Of a DNA stretch of 64,000 nucleotides, positions 20,201-29,563 are shown one piece after another. This DNA is from Bacteroidales bacterium. GTDB lineage: Bacteria; Bacteroidota; Bacteroidia; Bacteroidales; WCHB1-69. The notes beneath the pieces were generated by a model. It was not told where the DNA came from and searched no databases. It saw only the letters and a program-made list of their open reading frames with translations. Position 1 is the stretch's first letter. Every line of letters starts with the position of its first letter. The DNA is taken from positions 1 through 64,000 of the forward strand of contig JAGCGA010000007.1 in NCBI GenBank assembly GCA_017649855.1, in the 5' to 3' direction. The position numbers were made by a program, and so were the translations under genes.

Positions 20201-23200
20201 TGGCCTTGGCAGATGGTCAGCGAGCCTTCTATAGAAGCATTCGGGGTGTTCAAAACCGTCAGCTGGTCGGTGGCGGAGATGGAGCAGCCGTACTGGTTGG
20301 TGGCCGTCACGGAATAGGTGCCTGCCGTGTTGACGGTCAGCTCATTGCCCGTGGCTCCGTTGGACCAGGTGTAGTTGATATCGTCGGACTGCGGAAGCGT
20401 ATAGGTGTAGCTCTGTCCTTGGCAGATGGAGTGTTGAACGCCGAAATTCAGAACAGGTTTGGCATGTACGGACACCATCACGGAGCTGGTCTTGGTACAT
20501 CCGGCGGGGCTGGTCACCGTCACGGTGTAAGAGCCGGAGGAATTAACCATGATAGACTGTGCGGTGCTGTTGTTGGACCATTGGTAGGAATATCCGCCAG
20601 GAGCCTCCAAAGTGGTGGTGGATCCTTGGCAGATGCTGGTGTTGCCGGTGATGTTGGCATTGGGCAGCGGATTGACCTGCACTGCCATGGTGGCATTGCC
20701 CTGACAGCCGTTCACATCGGTGGCGGTTACCGAATAGTTGCCCGTCGTGCTGACGGAGATATTAGGAGAGGTGCTACCGGTGCTCCAGAGATAGGAGGAG
20801 CCACCCGTAGCCGACAACGTGGCAGTCTGGCCCTGACATAATGAGTTCTCACCATTGATGAAGACGGTGGGAGGCTGCGACACGGAGATAGTCGTGCTAG
20901 CCGTATTGGTACAGCCATTGGCATCCGTCACCAGAACGGTGTACATGGTGGAGGCGGAAGGTGATACAGTGATGAAGGAGGTATTTTGGCCGGTTGACCA
21001 GTTGTAGGTGTTTCCGGCACCCGAGATGGCATAGATGGAGGTGGTTTGTCCCTGACACAGCACCTCGTTGGCGAGGATGGTCAGGTTGGGGGTCGGGTTG
21101 ACAATCACCGTAGCAGACGCAGCGGCGCTACAACCATTGTTGCCCGTCACGGTCACCGAGTAGGTGCCTTGGGTCGTCACATTGAGGATAGCCTGCGTGG
21201 AGCCGTCTTCCCATTGGTAGGAGACACCGCCGTTGGCACGGAGGATGGTGGACTGTCCCTGACAGATAGAGAGGAAGCCGGTGATGGAAGCCGACGGGAG
21301 CGCATATTGGGTCACCGTGGCCTGGATGGTGCTGGTACAGCCCAAGGCGTTGGTAACGGTCACCGCATACTGGCCGGGAGCCGTGATCAGAGCACTTTCA
21401 GTGGTGCTGCCGTCATACCATTGGTAGGTATACGGCTCGTTGCCACTGACTGTCAAGGTGGTGTTGCCATTCTCGCAGAAGAAACGGTCACCCGTGATGG
21501 AGGCCATCACCTGGCTGGAGGTCAGCGTCACTTCTGCCGTGGAGCTACAACCATACACATCAGTACCGGTAACGGTATAAGTACCCGCATAGGAGGTCGT
21601 GATGGTGCGGGTCAACTCCCCGGAGCTCCACTCATAGCTAGTGGCACCCTGCGCCGTGATCGTGGTGGAAGAGCCTACACAGAAACTCGTTCTTCCCAAA
21701 ATCTGCACATTCGGGTTCTGATACACGACCAGACGATAGTAGAAGACCGAGTCACATCCCGTAACCGCCGAGGGCGTCACGAAGGTGTAGAGACCAGACT
21801 GCGTCAAGACGGTGTCAAAGACGTGCAACGGCAGATCCACTGAGCACATCTCGTGATAGATCGTGTCGGTATTGTAAATGACCGGGTTCACCTGCAGATG
21901 CATCGGGACAATGCTGTCACAGCCGACCACCGTCGAATAGTGCAACTCATAATCGCCAGGTTCGGTGAACGACTGTCCGTTATAGACAAACGGCAGATCG
22001 TTTTCGCAGACGTTGAAGGAGAATTCCGAAGGCAGCACCGTCAGGTTGAGGGTCACCACGCTGTCACAACCATGCATGGTGGGGAACACAAAATCATAGA
22101 CGCCACTCTCGGTCAACACCGTGTCGTCAAACACATACGGAACATCCGTACAGGTGATCACGTCCAGCGTGTCATGATAGACGGGCGCTGTGATCACAAC
22201 CAGATGACGGAAGATGTCGCAAGCCCGTGTGCTGTCCGACATATAGAGATCATACTCCCCTTCCGTTTCGATGAGCGAATCGCCATACTGGAAGGGATAG
22301 GTGTTTTCGCAAGCATACAACACCACGGTGTCCATCAAGTTCTCCACCACCTCGATAGTGAGATAAGTCACCAGGCTGTCGCAACCGTAGACGGTGGGAG
22401 TCAGGACTTCCACCACGGCATCGGAGAGGTAGGTAAGATGCGTGACGGGGTCATCATACGGAATCTCATTCTGGCATATTTGAAGGGTGTCAAAACGAAC
22501 CACATGATAGGACGGATGAACCGCAAAATAGACCACTTGAGTGGTATCACAGCCAGGCACAGGCGCCACGAAGACGGTATCGGCAGTCAGCTGCAGACCG
22601 GCATAGCTATACGGGATATCAACATCACACACGTCGAGATGAATCGTATCGGCATAGACGTTGGTAATCACATTCAGGACATAAATGGAGGGACATGCTG
22701 CCGTATCTTCAAAGGAGTACACATAGGTGCCTTCCTGTTGGAATACGAAGAGCGAGGGATCCACCGTGGAATCCCCCACCTGCACTTCCTGCCAGACCAG
22801 TTCATTCTCAAGGGTTCTGACCGTATCCAGATACAACGGATAGTTGCCTTCGCAGACATAGAAGTTGAGCGTGTCGTATGGGGTTGGTGTCACTGTGAGG
22901 ATCAGATGGCGGACAAGACTGTCGCAGCCATTCTGAGTGGGATAAGCCACATCATACTCACCGGCAGCAGCAAACTGGTGCTCGGAATCCAGGATAAAGG
23001 GAAGGGTGTGGGAGCAGACTGTAGCCTGCACCGTGTCGGTCACTGCGTAGGAAGGCAGATAGCCCACATGCAAGTGCACGACACTGTCACAGCCAACCTC
23101 TCTCGGGTAGAAAAAGGCATAGAGGCCCGTGTCCAAGATGGCCATGTTTCCATAAAAGATGGGGAGTGTGCATACTCTCAACTCAATGGTCGTATCGGGA

Positions 23201-23448
23201 GTCTCGAGGGCTGTCAACACAAAAAAGGTCCAGACGGTGTCATGAGACATGGGAGCCAGGACCGGCCGCTCAAAGTTTCCCGGAGTGTCAAACGTGAAAG
23301 ATGAATGTTCGATGGGGAATTCATAGAGACAGGCACTGATTTCCACCGTGTCGGTACATTCAGTTCGCGATACCTGAGCTGACAGGTTCACATGTGTCAG
23401 CATTAACAGGAACAGGCAATACACTGCAATTTTGTAGAAAGATTTCAT
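17242..23448 (-). CDS. Giant T9SS-secreted Ig-like repeat protein (putative adhesin)
   Basis: A 2,068-residue surface protein. A signal peptide ([20 protein letters not shown]..., cleavage near LSAQV) is followed by about 550 residues with at least seven GCDS/GCDT-type repeats (each with a Cys...LPF...GCDSVV pattern). From residue 580 to about 1840 come 18 Ig-like repeats of about 70 residues (pattern: ITG..[17 protein letters not shown]...I.V...GTYSVTVT...GC). One more GCDS unit follows, and the protein ends in a T9SS type A sorting domain ([14 protein letters not shown]... to IIIKK). The domain makes it a cargo of the type IX system, bound to the surface or released. Ig repeats 3-7 and 8-12 are a tandem block duplication (see the repeat entry). 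Function as an adhesin is inferred from the architecture. Confidence 0.92.
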   Translation of the reverse strand: MKSFYKIAVYCLFLLMLTHVNLSAQVSRTECTDTVEISACLYEFPIEHSSFTFDTPGNFERPVLAPMSHDTVWTFFVLTALETPDTTIELRVCTLPIFYGNMAILDTGLYAFFYPREVGCDSVVHLHVGYLPSYAVTDTVQATVCSHTLPFILDSEHQFAAAGEYDVAYPTQNGCDSLVRHLILTVTPTPYDTLNFYVCEGNYPLYLDTVRTLENELVWQEVQVGDSTVDPSLFVFQQEGTYVYSFEDTAACPSIYVLNVITNVYADTIHLDVCDVDIPYSYAGLQLTADTVFVAPVPGCDTTQVVYFAVHPSYHVVRFDTLQICQNEIPYDDPVTHLTYLSDAVVEVLTPTVYGCDSLVTYLTIEVVENLMDTVVLYACENTYPFQYGDSLIETEGEYDLYMSDSTRACDIFRHLVVITAPVYHDTLDVITCTDVPYVFDDTVLTESGVYDFVFPTMHGCDSVVTLNLTVLPSEFSFNVCENDLPFVYNGQSFTEPGDYELHYSTVVGCDSIVPMHLQVNPVIYNTDTIYHEMCSVDLPLHVFDTVLTQSGLYTFVTPSAVTGCDSVFYYRLVVYQNPNVQILGRTSFCVGSSTTITAQGATSYEWSSGELTRTITTSYAGTYTVTGTDVYGCSSTAEVTLTSSQVMASITGDRFFCENGNTTLTVSGNEPYTYQWYDGSTTESALITAPGQYAVTVTNALGCTSTIQATVTQYALPSASITGFLSICQGQSTILRANGGVSYQWEDGSTQAILNVTTQGTYSVTVTGNNGCSAAASATVIVNPTPNLTILANEVLCQGQTTSIYAISGAGNTYNWSTGQNTSFITVSPSASTMYTVLVTDANGCTNTASTTISVSQPPTVFINGENSLCQGQTATLSATGGSSYLWSTGSTSPNISVSTTGNYSVTATDVNGCQGNATMAVQVNPLPNANITGNTSICQGSTTTLEAPGGYSYQWSNNSTAQSIMVNSSGSYTVTVTSPAGCTKTSSVMVSVHAKPVLNFGVQHSICQGQSYTYTLPQSDDINYTWSNGATGNELTVNTAGTYSVTATNQYGCSISATDQLTVLNTPNASIEGSLTICQGQTTNLRASGGVNYLWDDASTQSYLAVTTSGTYTVTVTGNNGCSSTASATVIVNPTPVLNLLTNETLCIGNSVTIYAVSTAGNTYNWSTGQTTSIITVSPTVNTMYTVLVSDPNGCTATASTTINVAQLPTVQISGPHAACQGDTLLMTAHGGNTYLWNNGTTTNTNAVTTSGTYSVTATDMNGCQGTATHDVQISAMPTAHITGNLNICQGQSTTLSAPAGYSYLWSDNSMTQSITVNAPGTYKVTVSNATGCMAEDSVTVVVRELPTLTFGVRHDICQGQSYTYTLPQLPNITYNWSNGSSGNQLTVDSAGVYTVTATNEYGCSTSASDMLVVHPLPTPVITGNTSICRGEVSILSASGGATYAWSNGSTSQDIAMYPTNTSTYSVTATSVYGCSASTSTTVIVKVLPSINFSGNSFFCEGQNTTIMATGGINYMWSTGSTSNSIIITNPGTYFVTATNSLGCSRSDSLVVTQLPLPTISITGDASICQGETVTLTATGASQYLWNTQDVGAVVSMTPQTTTVYTVTATNAQGCTNTASRTVAVQALPNVQISGTLTLCQGQSTTLTATGGFTYLWNNGSTSNSIQATEDGNYTVVATAANGCSNSQTVTLTVHPVPVMSITGNTTLCANETETLTASGAVSYLWNDGSTTDHITIQTGGLYSVTGTNDFGCSSNVSTTVASLAVPYVSIVGQADYCEGSSTTLYASSTATQYLWSTGATTQSIVVNDTQNQVYSLTVTADNGCQNSESLQVNVHETYQVNLTDEVCQGQAYTNHGFNLPEQTVAGDFVHTMHLQSQFGCDSVVTLLLTVKPLPSIVGDISGNPYIISYGSYMYSVTANDVTRYEWRVTHPQWGLTDNNVNTAFLQINTNGTGMLTARVINNCGYTEKSITITCGVSVEEYTNDSQILIYPNPVQDVLTVHTAEATTEVAYVTLVDQLGRTLQMVETSGDDVTFSCGHYAAGIYYVRCQDKDHNTIDVRKIIIKK
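19183..21288 (-). repeat. Tandem duplication of a five-Ig-repeat block inside the T9SS gene
   Basis: Block A (21288-20236, residues 721-1071) and block B (20235-19183, residues 1072-1422) are each exactly 1,053 nt (351 codons). Each holds five Ig repeats in the same order: repeat 3 matches 8, 4 matches 9, 5 matches 10, 6 matches 11, 7 matches 12. Shared marker segments are [20 protein letters not shown] and [13 protein letters not shown]. Confidence 0.9.
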
Positions 23449-23487
23449 ATCCTTAAGTTATAATATTACTCTAATATAAAAGGGCCG

Positions 23488-23495
23488 CAAAAATA
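23488..23495 (-). promoter_or_regulatory. -7 box of the giant T9SS gene
   Basis: TATTTTTGC on the minus strand, about 40 nt before the ATG. Confidence 0.7.
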
Positions 23496-23530
23496 CGATT
23501 TTTATCCTATATGACATTAGTTGAAATTTA

Positions 23531-23538
23531 TATTTTTG
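23531..23538 (+). promoter_or_regulatory. -7 box of the 23559 operon
   Basis: TATTTTTGC, 20 nt before the ATG at 23559; divergent to the T9SS gene promoter. Confidence 0.7.
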
Positions 23539-23558
23539 CAGGCAGAAATTTTACACCG

Positions 23559-24095
23559 ATGTTTACCACTTCCGTCATTGCCCCTTTCCTCCGAAATGTC
23601 AGGCTTCACCCCAACGACACCTGTCTGTCTATCGGGGAGCACAAGTACACCAACGCGGCTTTCATCCAATACATATCCCCTATAATCAATGAGTTGGATG
23701 CCATCCCCCAATCCTCATTTCTCTTGTTGATGGAGGAGGATGTGCAGTCGTACGCAGCCTTGTTTGCGGGGATGTTGTCGGGCAAGCTGGTGGTTCCCGT
23801 CTCGGTCCATTGGACGGACCAGATGGTGTCGCGCGTGCGGCAAGAGGTGGCGACCGACGCATTTTTTTGTCGGGAACGCATGCAATATTTCTTCCGGATG
23901 ACCGTAGAAGATGCCATCTGTCGTATCGACAACGGTCTTTACCATTTCCCGGAGGAGCACCCCATGGTCCGCTGTTTCGGGTTCTCGCCTGACGGGAGTC
24001 TGCAGGACCGCCTCTTCACGGCGGACGACGTGTGCCAGATCAAGCCCTCCCACCCCATCCGTTTTCACCAGTATTTCACCGAAATTATCGCTTAA
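23559..24095 (+). CDS. Small protein resembling the N-terminal part of AMP-forming ligases
   Basis: The 178-residue product starts at MFTTSVIAPFLRN; an upstream ATG at 23511 precedes the -7 box and is excluded. The middle (CLSIGEHKYTNAAFIQYIS... then YAALFAGMLSGKLVVPVSVHW and RQEVATDAFFC) resembles the first subdomain of acyl-CoA synthetase/adenylation (ANL) enzymes, which carries neither the ATP-binding P-loop nor the C-terminal lid. No such catalytic motifs are visible. It may be a stand-alone remnant or a non-catalytic relative. It is 1 nt apart from the next gene, so the two are translationally coupled. The family assignment is weak. Confidence 0.55.
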   Translation: MFTTSVIAPFLRNVRLHPNDTCLSIGEHKYTNAAFIQYISPIINELDAIPQSSFLLLMEEDVQSYAALFAGMLSGKLVVPVSVHWTDQMVSRVRQEVATDAFFCRERMQYFFRMTVEDAICRIDNGLYHFPEEHPMVRCFGFSPDGSLQDRLFTADDVCQIKPSHPIRFHQYFTEIIA

Positions 24096-24096
24096 G

Positions 24097-25059
24097 ATGT
24101 TCTATTACCTCAACAAAAACACCATCATACAACTCATTGCCATCATCGGGCTGGCCATCTGGGCCCTTCTGGGCATCTTCACCCAAATGACCTTGCTGCC
24201 GCCAGACAACCAGGCGTTCCTTTTCCAGGCCATCCATCCTTTTTTGACCACCCACGCATGGTGTTATAAAGCACTGGCTGTCATCCTGATAGCTATGACC
24301 ACCATCTTTCTTCAACGGTCATTTGTCATCAGCAAGTTCTCCGACAACATTACCTACATGCCCATCTTGTTTTTCCTACTGCTGCTCAACCTCAACCACT
24401 CTTTTGCCACCTTCACTCCTGTCTTCTTCACAATATGCACGGCCGCGCTGCTCTTGATGATGAATGCCCAGAACGAGCATAGTGTCTCTATCCGCAACAG
24501 GATTTTCAGTGCCGGACTGATCTTAGGCATCAGCACACTCTTCGACCACAATTCGATATGGCTGCTCCTGATGATGTTCCTGCTGGTGCTGACCTCCAGC
24601 ATCTCCAAGTTCAAGGAGCTCCTCATCCTTCTGATCGGGTTCCTCTTCGTTTACCTGTATCTTTTCACCTATGGATACCTCAGCGACAACATCCCTGCCA
24701 TCACCGACAACATCCACGGGCTTGGCTATCTCTATATCATCCACAACCTCTCGACCCTTCAATGGACCGACTGGCTGCTTCTGGCTGTCTTGGCGGTGAC
24801 CTTGTTGCTGTTCACATTCGCTGGTAAGATCTATTTTGACAACAAGGTGGTGGCCCTGCGGCGACGTTTCATCGCCTGCATCTTACTGACCATCACCCTT
24901 ATCGTCCTGGGTATCTTCTCACCCTTCGGATTGCAGATATCCCTACCCTACCTGCTGTTGCCCACCTCCTTCATCTTTGGCATCACCGCCCTGATCGAGG
25001 AGCGCAAATGGCTTCACGATCTTTTCATCCTGGCCACTGGTGTTTTGTTATGGCTTTAA
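24097..25059 (+). CDS. Multi-pass membrane protein, possibly DUF6427-like
   Basis: A 320-residue protein starting MFYYLNKNTIIQLIAIIGLA with about 9-10 hydrophobic helices. It has few charged residues outside short loops (KIYFDNKVVALRRRF). Size, topology and position before rnhB recall the uncharacterised DUF6427 family of Bacteroidota, but I cannot confirm this. It begins 1 nt after the preceding stop and overlaps rnhB by 10 nt, giving a three-gene operon. Function unknown. Confidence 0.75.
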   Translation: MFYYLNKNTIIQLIAIIGLAIWALLGIFTQMTLLPPDNQAFLFQAIHPFLTTHAWCYKALAVILIAMTTIFLQRSFVISKFSDNITYMPILFFLLLLNLNHSFATFTPVFFTICTAALLLMMNAQNEHSVSIRNRIFSAGLILGISTLFDHNSIWLLLMMFLLVLTSSISKFKELLILLIGFLFVYLYLFTYGYLSDNIPAITDNIHGLGYLYIIHNLSTLQWTDWLLLAVLAVTLLLFTFAGKIYFDNKVVALRRRFIACILLTITLIVLGIFSPFGLQISLPYLLLPTSFIFGITALIEERKWLHDLFILATGVLLWL

Positions 25060-25652
25060 AATCCCATTATTCGGAAGAGGCAGTGGTCGAATGCGGCTGT
25101 GACGAAGTCGGGCGCGGGTGCGTGGCCGGGCCGGTATGTGCCGCGGCGGTCATCCTGCCCTACGACTACCACAACGACCTGATCAACGACTCCAAGCAGC
25201 TGACGGCCAAGCAACGCGAGGAGCTGGAGACCGTCATCCAGCGCGATGCCATCGCCTGGTCGGTGCAGGAACTCAGCGCACAGGTCATCGACAAGATCAA
25301 CATCCTGCGGGCCTCCATCCAATGCATGAACAATGCCGTGGCGGACCTGTCAGTGCGCCCCGAGTTGCTGCTCATCGACGGCAACAAGTTCTTCGACCAG
25401 CATCATATCCCTTACCATTGCATCGTCAAGGGCGACGCCCACTACCTCTCTATCGCCGCCGCCTCCATCCTGGCCAAGACCCACCGCGACCGGCTGATGG
25501 AGCAACTGCACGAGGAGTATCCCATGTACGACTGGAAAAACAACAAGGGCTATCCGTCTCCTAAACAGATAGCCGCCATCAAAGAGTTCGGACGCTCCCC
25601 CTATCATCGGAAGAGCTTCCATATCAAACAATTGGACCCAGTATTGTTTTAG
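25050..25652 (+). CDS. rnhB: Ribonuclease HII
   Basis: RNase HII cleaves RNA in RNA-DNA hybrids, including single ribonucleotides. The start MALKSHYSEE gives 200 residues and the usual spacing to the DEVGRG active-site motif (Asp18, Glu19); GPVCAAAV, INDSKQLTAKQRE, ILRASIQCMNNAV and the GDAHYLSIAAASILAKTHRD block are all present, with the catalytic Asp of the last block. The frame is open 14 codons further upstream, inside the preceding gene, but this is less likely as a start. Confidence 0.96.
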   Translation: MALKSHYSEEAVVECGCDEVGRGCVAGPVCAAAVILPYDYHNDLINDSKQLTAKQREELETVIQRDAIAWSVQELSAQVIDKINILRASIQCMNNAVADLSVRPELLLIDGNKFFDQHHIPYHCIVKGDAHYLSIAAASILAKTHRDRLMEQLHEEYPMYDWKNNKGYPSPKQIAAIKEFGRSPYHRKSFHIKQLDPVLF

Positions 25653-25695
25653 CTGTTGGCCATTAGCCATTGGCCATTAGCTGTTGGATGGCAAC
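25652..25695. repeat. Word-repeat spacer between rnhB and the TPR lipoprotein gene
   Basis: Near-copies of GCTGTTGGCCATTAGCCATTG between convergent genes. Confidence 0.6.
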
Positions 25696-25698
25696 TGG

Positions 25699-26256
25699 TT
25701 AAAGATCCAACATTTCCTCCAGCTGGCTTTCGGTCTTGCCCAGAATCTTGAGATAGTCCTTCAACTGGACTGCCAGGCTGTCATCCGGATAACGATTGAC
25801 AAAATCGCGGTATTGGTCTTGGGCGCTGGTATAATCGCCTAAGATATCATCGTAGATGATGCCGCGCTGATAATAGCAGTAGCGGGCACGCTCATCCTCG
25901 GGATAGATCTCCTGAAAATCGTAGAAGATCTTCAGAGCCTGCTTCGCATAATAGGCGGTCTCCTCACGCGTGACGGCAGATTTGGCCAGGATCATACTGC
26001 CGATGCCGGCCTTGTAGAGCATCTCGGGGGCTCGTTCATTCTGGGGATCCTGTTCAGCCAGTGCCATCGCCGAACGGATGAACCGGTTGAAGGCTCCTGT
26101 GTCAATAATCCCCATCTGATACAACGAATCAGCGTGTTGGTAGTCACGCATTATCTCTGAACTCTGCACAGTCGGGACAGCCTTCTGTTCCTTGGAACGG
26201 CAGGCAGCGCCGACCAAGAGCCATACACAGAGCAACCATATCCAATATCGTCTCAT
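25699..26256 (-). CDS. TPR-containing lipoprotein
   Basis: A 185-residue lipoprotein with the lipobox VGAAC near residue 19. The mature part is helical with TPR-like units: APEMLYKAGIGSMILA, YYAKQALKIFYDFQEIYPEDERAR, then CYYQRGIIYDDILGDYTSAQDQYRDFVNRYPDD. This arrangement resembles YfiO/BamD- or YbgF-type periplasmic tetratricopeptide proteins, but it is shorter. It is the last gene of the def-ruvX run, 5 nt after def. Confidence 0.78.
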   Translation of the reverse strand: MRRYWIWLLCVWLLVGAACRSKEQKAVPTVQSSEIMRDYQHADSLYQMGIIDTGAFNRFIRSAMALAEQDPQNERAPEMLYKAGIGSMILAKSAVTREETAYYAKQALKIFYDFQEIYPEDERARYCYYQRGIIYDDILGDYTSAQDQYRDFVNRYPDDSLAVQLKDYLKILGKTESQLEEMLDL

Positions 26257-26261
26257 CGGAA

Positions 26262-26825
26262 TTACTTTTTAGGGTGAACCGTCTTGTAAGCTGCGTGGGT
26301 TCGGCCGGAGGCGATATCGTTGAGCGAACGCTTCAGCACCATCTTCTTGATAGCGGACAGATGATCCACAAAGACCTTGCCCTCCAGGTGGTCGTACTCA
26401 TGCTGGATGACGCGGGCGGCGAGACCGTCAAACTCCTGCTCGTGGAACACGCCGTTCTCATCGTAATACTCGATGCGGATGTTCGACTTGCGCGTCACCT
26501 CCTCATTCAGGTTAGGCAAGCTGAGACATCCCTCAGCAAAGACGAAGTCTTCACCCCACTCTTCCGTAATGACGGGGTTGATGAAGGCTCCCTTATAGAG
26601 TCTCACATCCGGAAAAGACTCCTTAAAGGGTTCGGTGTCGATCACGAAAAGGCTGATGTCTTTTCCAATCTGGGGAGCGGCAAGGCCCACCCCACCAGCA
26701 TGATACATCGTCTCAAACATATCTGCCACCAACGGTTTCCAGTCGGTGTTCTCCACATCCACTTCCTGCGCTATCTTGCGCAAGACCGGTTCTCCATAAA
26801 CATAAATAGGCAATACCATGGGCAA
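26262..26825 (-). CDS. def: Peptide deformylase
   Basis: Removes the formyl group from the N-terminal Met of new proteins. All three metal-site motifs are present in this 187-residue protein: GVGLAAPQIG (46-55), EGCLSLP (Cys ligand) and QHEYDHLEG (two His ligands and the catalytic Glu). The C-terminal extension after the last motif (about 45 residues) is common in Bacteroidota. Confidence 0.97.
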   Translation of the reverse strand: MPMVLPIYVYGEPVLRKIAQEVDVENTDWKPLVADMFETMYHAGGVGLAAPQIGKDISLFVIDTEPFKESFPDVRLYKGAFINPVITEEWGEDFVFAEGCLSLPNLNEEVTRKSNIRIEYYDENGVFHEQEFDGLAARVIQHEYDHLEGKVFVDHLSAIKKMVLKRSLNDIASGRTHAAYKTVHPKK

Positions 26826-26826
26826 T

Positions 26827-26860
26827 TACTAGTTAAGAGTTAATAGTTAAAAGATAATAG
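26827..26860. repeat. Word-repeat spacer between ruvX and def
   Basis: Near-copies of AGTTAAGAGTTAATAGTTAA fill the short spacer. Confidence 0.55.
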
Positions 26861-27301
26861 TTATAGGGTTTGGGTGAAGGCCAGCTGTTCCATATAGGTC
26901 TGCAGGATAATCGCGGCACTCACCTTGTCGATCAGCGCTTTGTTCTGGCGGTCTTTCTTTTTCAGTCCGGCGTCAATCATGGACTGGAAGGCCATGCGGG
27001 AGGTGAAGCGCTCATCCACCCGGGCGATGGTCGTCCCCGGCGAGATGTCGGGCAGGACCTTTTTCAGTCGGTTAACGAAAGGTTCTATATAGCGGGTTGA
27101 GTCGGAGGGGGTATTGTCGAGTTTCCGGGGTTCCCCGACCACGATCACATCCACCTTCTCCTTCAGTAGATAGTTTTTCAGGAAGTCGAAAGCTTGCGCA
27201 ACGGGGATGGTATCCAACGGGTTCGCGCAGATGCGCAGTTCGTCGGTGACAGCGAATCCCACTCGCTTCTGTCCGTAATCTATGGCCAATATCCTACCCA
27301 T
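26861..27301 (-). CDS. ruvX: Holliday junction resolvase-like protein YqgF/RuvX
   Basis: A 146-residue RNase H-fold protein involved in rRNA 16S precursor 5'-end processing or junction cleavage. The family start GRILAIDYGQKRVGFAVTD, the VVGEPRKLDNTPS block and the C-terminal RVDERFTSRMA and DKVSAAIILQTYM blocks are all present, with the catalytic acids Asp7, Glu57-region and Asp of the last block. Its ATG overlaps the cstA stop by 8 nt. Confidence 0.95.
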   Translation of the reverse strand: MGRILAIDYGQKRVGFAVTDELRICANPLDTIPVAQAFDFLKNYLLKEKVDVIVVGEPRKLDNTPSDSTRYIEPFVNRLKKVLPDISPGTTIARVDERFTSRMAFQSMIDAGLKKKDRQNKALIDKVSAAIILQTYMEQLAFTQTL

Positions 27302-28754
27302 TCGTCACTGTGTTTTTTTCTTTCTGACGGTTCTTAGCCAAGAAGACTATGAGCATACAAAGCGTGATGACAGCAGCCAGGGTATAGCCAGCCCCTCTGG
27401 GCAGCCAGCGACCCAGGCCTTCCTTCTCGGCCACCAGCAGGAAGCTGGAAGTGACCATCGTCATGAAGAGGGCTGGCAGCAAGGTCAGCAGGTGCCAGTA
27501 TCCGCCCTTGGTCCGACGCAGATAGACCGTGATAGCCCACAGGGTGAAGGTCGCCAGCAGCTGGTTAGCCCAGGCAAAATAGCGCCAGATCACGTCGAAG
27601 CCATTGGCGTCGGTAAGGCTGAAGATCAGGAAGGCCACGGTCACCACAAAAATCGGGATGGCAACCATCAGACGGTTGCGGATAGGTTTCTGGTCCACAT
27701 GCATGAAGTCGGCCACAATCAGACGGGCGGAGCGCAGGGCCGTATCACCGGAGGTGATGGCGGCGCTGATGACGCCCAAGATGGTGATGACAGCAATAGC
27801 CTTCGGGAACCAGGTGTCGGCGATGAGGCCCACCATGGCAGCGCCCGACTTGCCAGCGGTCACAATGCCGCTCTCGGGGCTGAAGAAATAGGCGGCAGCG
27901 GCAGCCCAGATCAGAGCCACCACGCCTTCCGTGATCATAGCGCCGTAGAAGATGGGACGGCCCTGCTTCTCGTTGAGCATACAGCGCGCCATCAGGGGCG
28001 ACTGGGTGGCATGGAAACCGGAGATGGCGCCACAGGCGATGGAGATGAACATCATCGGGAAGATGGGGTTATGTTCCGCCGCCGGATGACGGTTCTGCAA
28101 GCCCGACCAAAGTTCCGGTATCTCGGGACGATAGACAAAAAAGGCTACCACGATGGCCACGGCCATGCCCAAAAGCAGGAATCCGAAGATCGGATAGATA
28201 CGTCCTATCAGCTTGTCGATAGGCAGCAGGGTGGCAATCAGGTAATAAGCTATCACGATGCCCACCCAGACGAAGACACTCATATTAGGGGTGAAATGAA
28301 CCGTCAGCAGGGTGGCTGGGGTATTCACAAAGACCACGCCCACCAAGATCATCAGCAGCACCATAAAGCCGCGCATGAACTGCTTGATACCATTGCCCAG
28401 GTATTCGCCATGGATTTCAGGAAGACTGCAGCCCTTGTTCCGCAGGGAGATCATGCCCGCGAGATAGTCGTGGACGGCACCGGCGAAGATGCTGCCGAAG
28501 ACAATCCAGAGGAACGAGGAGGTACCGAACTGGGCACCCATAATAGCACCACAGATAGGACCCACACCTGCAATATTCAAAAACTGGATCAGAAAAATAC
28601 GCCATGGCTTCATGGGCACATAGTCCACACCATCAGCCATGGTGACAGCCGGGGTCTGGCGCGTGCTGTCGGCGCCAAAGACCTTTTCCATGAAGGCACC
28701 ATAGATCAGGTAACCTAAGATAAGCATTACCAATGCGATGCAAAAAGTAATCAT
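27294..28754 (-). CDS. cstA: Carbon starvation protein CstA-like peptide/pyruvate transporter
   Basis: A 486-residue membrane protein of the CstA family, which imports peptides or pyruvate. It is shorter than the E. coli protein (about 700) as is common in Bacteroidota. Family signatures are the N-terminal LGYLIYGAFMEKVFG and MADGVDYVPM, the PICGAIMGAQFG and FGSIFAGAVHDY blocks, ISFACGAISGFHATQSPL-like residues and HSARLIVADF-like TM region. It is 35 nt after the 5'-nucleotidase gene and overlaps ruvX. Confidence 0.93.
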   Translation of the reverse strand: MITFCIALVMLILGYLIYGAFMEKVFGADSTRQTPAVTMADGVDYVPMKPWRIFLIQFLNIAGVGPICGAIMGAQFGTSSFLWIVFGSIFAGAVHDYLAGMISLRNKGCSLPEIHGEYLGNGIKQFMRGFMVLLMILVGVVFVNTPATLLTVHFTPNMSVFVWVGIVIAYYLIATLLPIDKLIGRIYPIFGFLLLGMAVAIVVAFFVYRPEIPELWSGLQNRHPAAEHNPIFPMMFISIACGAISGFHATQSPLMARCMLNEKQGRPIFYGAMITEGVVALIWAAAAAYFFSPESGIVTAGKSGAAMVGLIADTWFPKAIAVITILGVISAAITSGDTALRSARLIVADFMHVDQKPIRNRLMVAIPIFVVTVAFLIFSLTDANGFDVIWRYFAWANQLLATFTLWAITVYLRRTKGGYWHLLTLLPALFMTMVTSSFLLVAEKEGLGRWLPRGAGYTLAAVITLCMLIVFLAKNRQKEKNTVTNG

Positions 28755-28789
28755 ATGCTACTATCGTTTTAGTCTTATCAATTCAAAAA

Positions 28790-29563
28790 TCAAGGCTGGC
28801 GTTCAATCTCCACCCGGCCTTCCAATCTGCCATCCACACTCTTCCCCTCCTTGGTCATCTCGCGGATCTCCTCGATGAGAAAATCCCGGAAAAACATGCC
28901 CGTGACGACGGATTTCTCGAATTCAATGTCGCTGAGGATATGATCCCCGCCCTTGGCGATAAAGTCCAAGGTAATCACCTTATAGTATTGCTGGTCATCC
29001 AGTGGTTTATGTTGGATTCGGATGCTGGCAGGTTTCCGATTGCGGTAGACCATCTCGACACCGGCCATCGGGGCGTTCACCATGTCGGTAAAACGCATCA
29101 GGGCTTTGCGCAGCTCACTGCCTTTGATCAGCAGGAATACCAAGGAGTTGTCAAAGGGTGAGAGGTCGTAGATGTCACCCACCGTGATGTCGCCGGCCGG
29201 AATTTGGGCACGGATACCGCCGAAATTCAAGATGGAGAGGTCGCACTGGTCGAACTGCGGGTCGTCCACATACTGAGGGCCACGTTCCAAGAGCAGCGTT
29301 GTCAAGAAGTTGGACAAGGGGCTCTCGGGCACGAAGGCGGTAAGCGTGCGTTCCGCATGGCCGATGACCACGCTGGTCATCTCCGCCATCTGCTGGCGCT
29401 TGATGTCGACATACTCCTGCAACGCCGGATCTATCTTGTCATCCCATGTGGAGTCGAGCCTTACCATCTTGTACTCATACTGAAAGTTGCCGGATGTGAC
29501 TTGGGCATAGCCCGTCAAGGCCATGCCCAACATCAGCAGACATATTATTCTTTTCCTCATCAT
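28790..29563 (-). CDS. Exported 5'-nucleotidase C-terminal domain protein
   Basis: A 257-residue secreted protein with a signal peptide ending near TGYAQV. It matches the substrate-binding C-terminal domain of 5'-nucleotidases: SPLSNFLTTLLLERG, SILNFGGIRAQIPAGDITVGDIYDLSPFDN, IKGSELRKAL and FIAKGGDHILSD. The N-terminal metallophosphatase domain is absent. In many Bacteroidota a separate metallophosphatase gene is adjacent, but not here. It directly abuts the nitroreductase gene (stop and ATG touch). Confidence 0.87.
   Translation of the reverse strand: MMRKRIICLLMLGMALTGYAQVTSGNFQYEYKMVRLDSTWDDKIDPALQEYVDIKRQQMAEMTSVVIGHAERTLTAFVPESPLSNFLTTLLLERGPQYVDDPQFDQCDLSILNFGGIRAQIPAGDITVGDIYDLSPFDNSLVFLLIKGSELRKALMRFTDMVNAPMAGVEMVYRNRKPASIRIQHKPLDDQQYYKVITLDFIAKGGDHILSDIEFEKSVVTGMFFRDFLIEEIREMTKEGKSVDGRLEGRVEIERQP

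Noticed and set aside
21853..23304. 483-codon open frame antisense to the giant T9SS gene
   Set aside because: Shadow frame produced by the repetitive gene; the sense protein has a signal peptide, repeats and a sorting domain.
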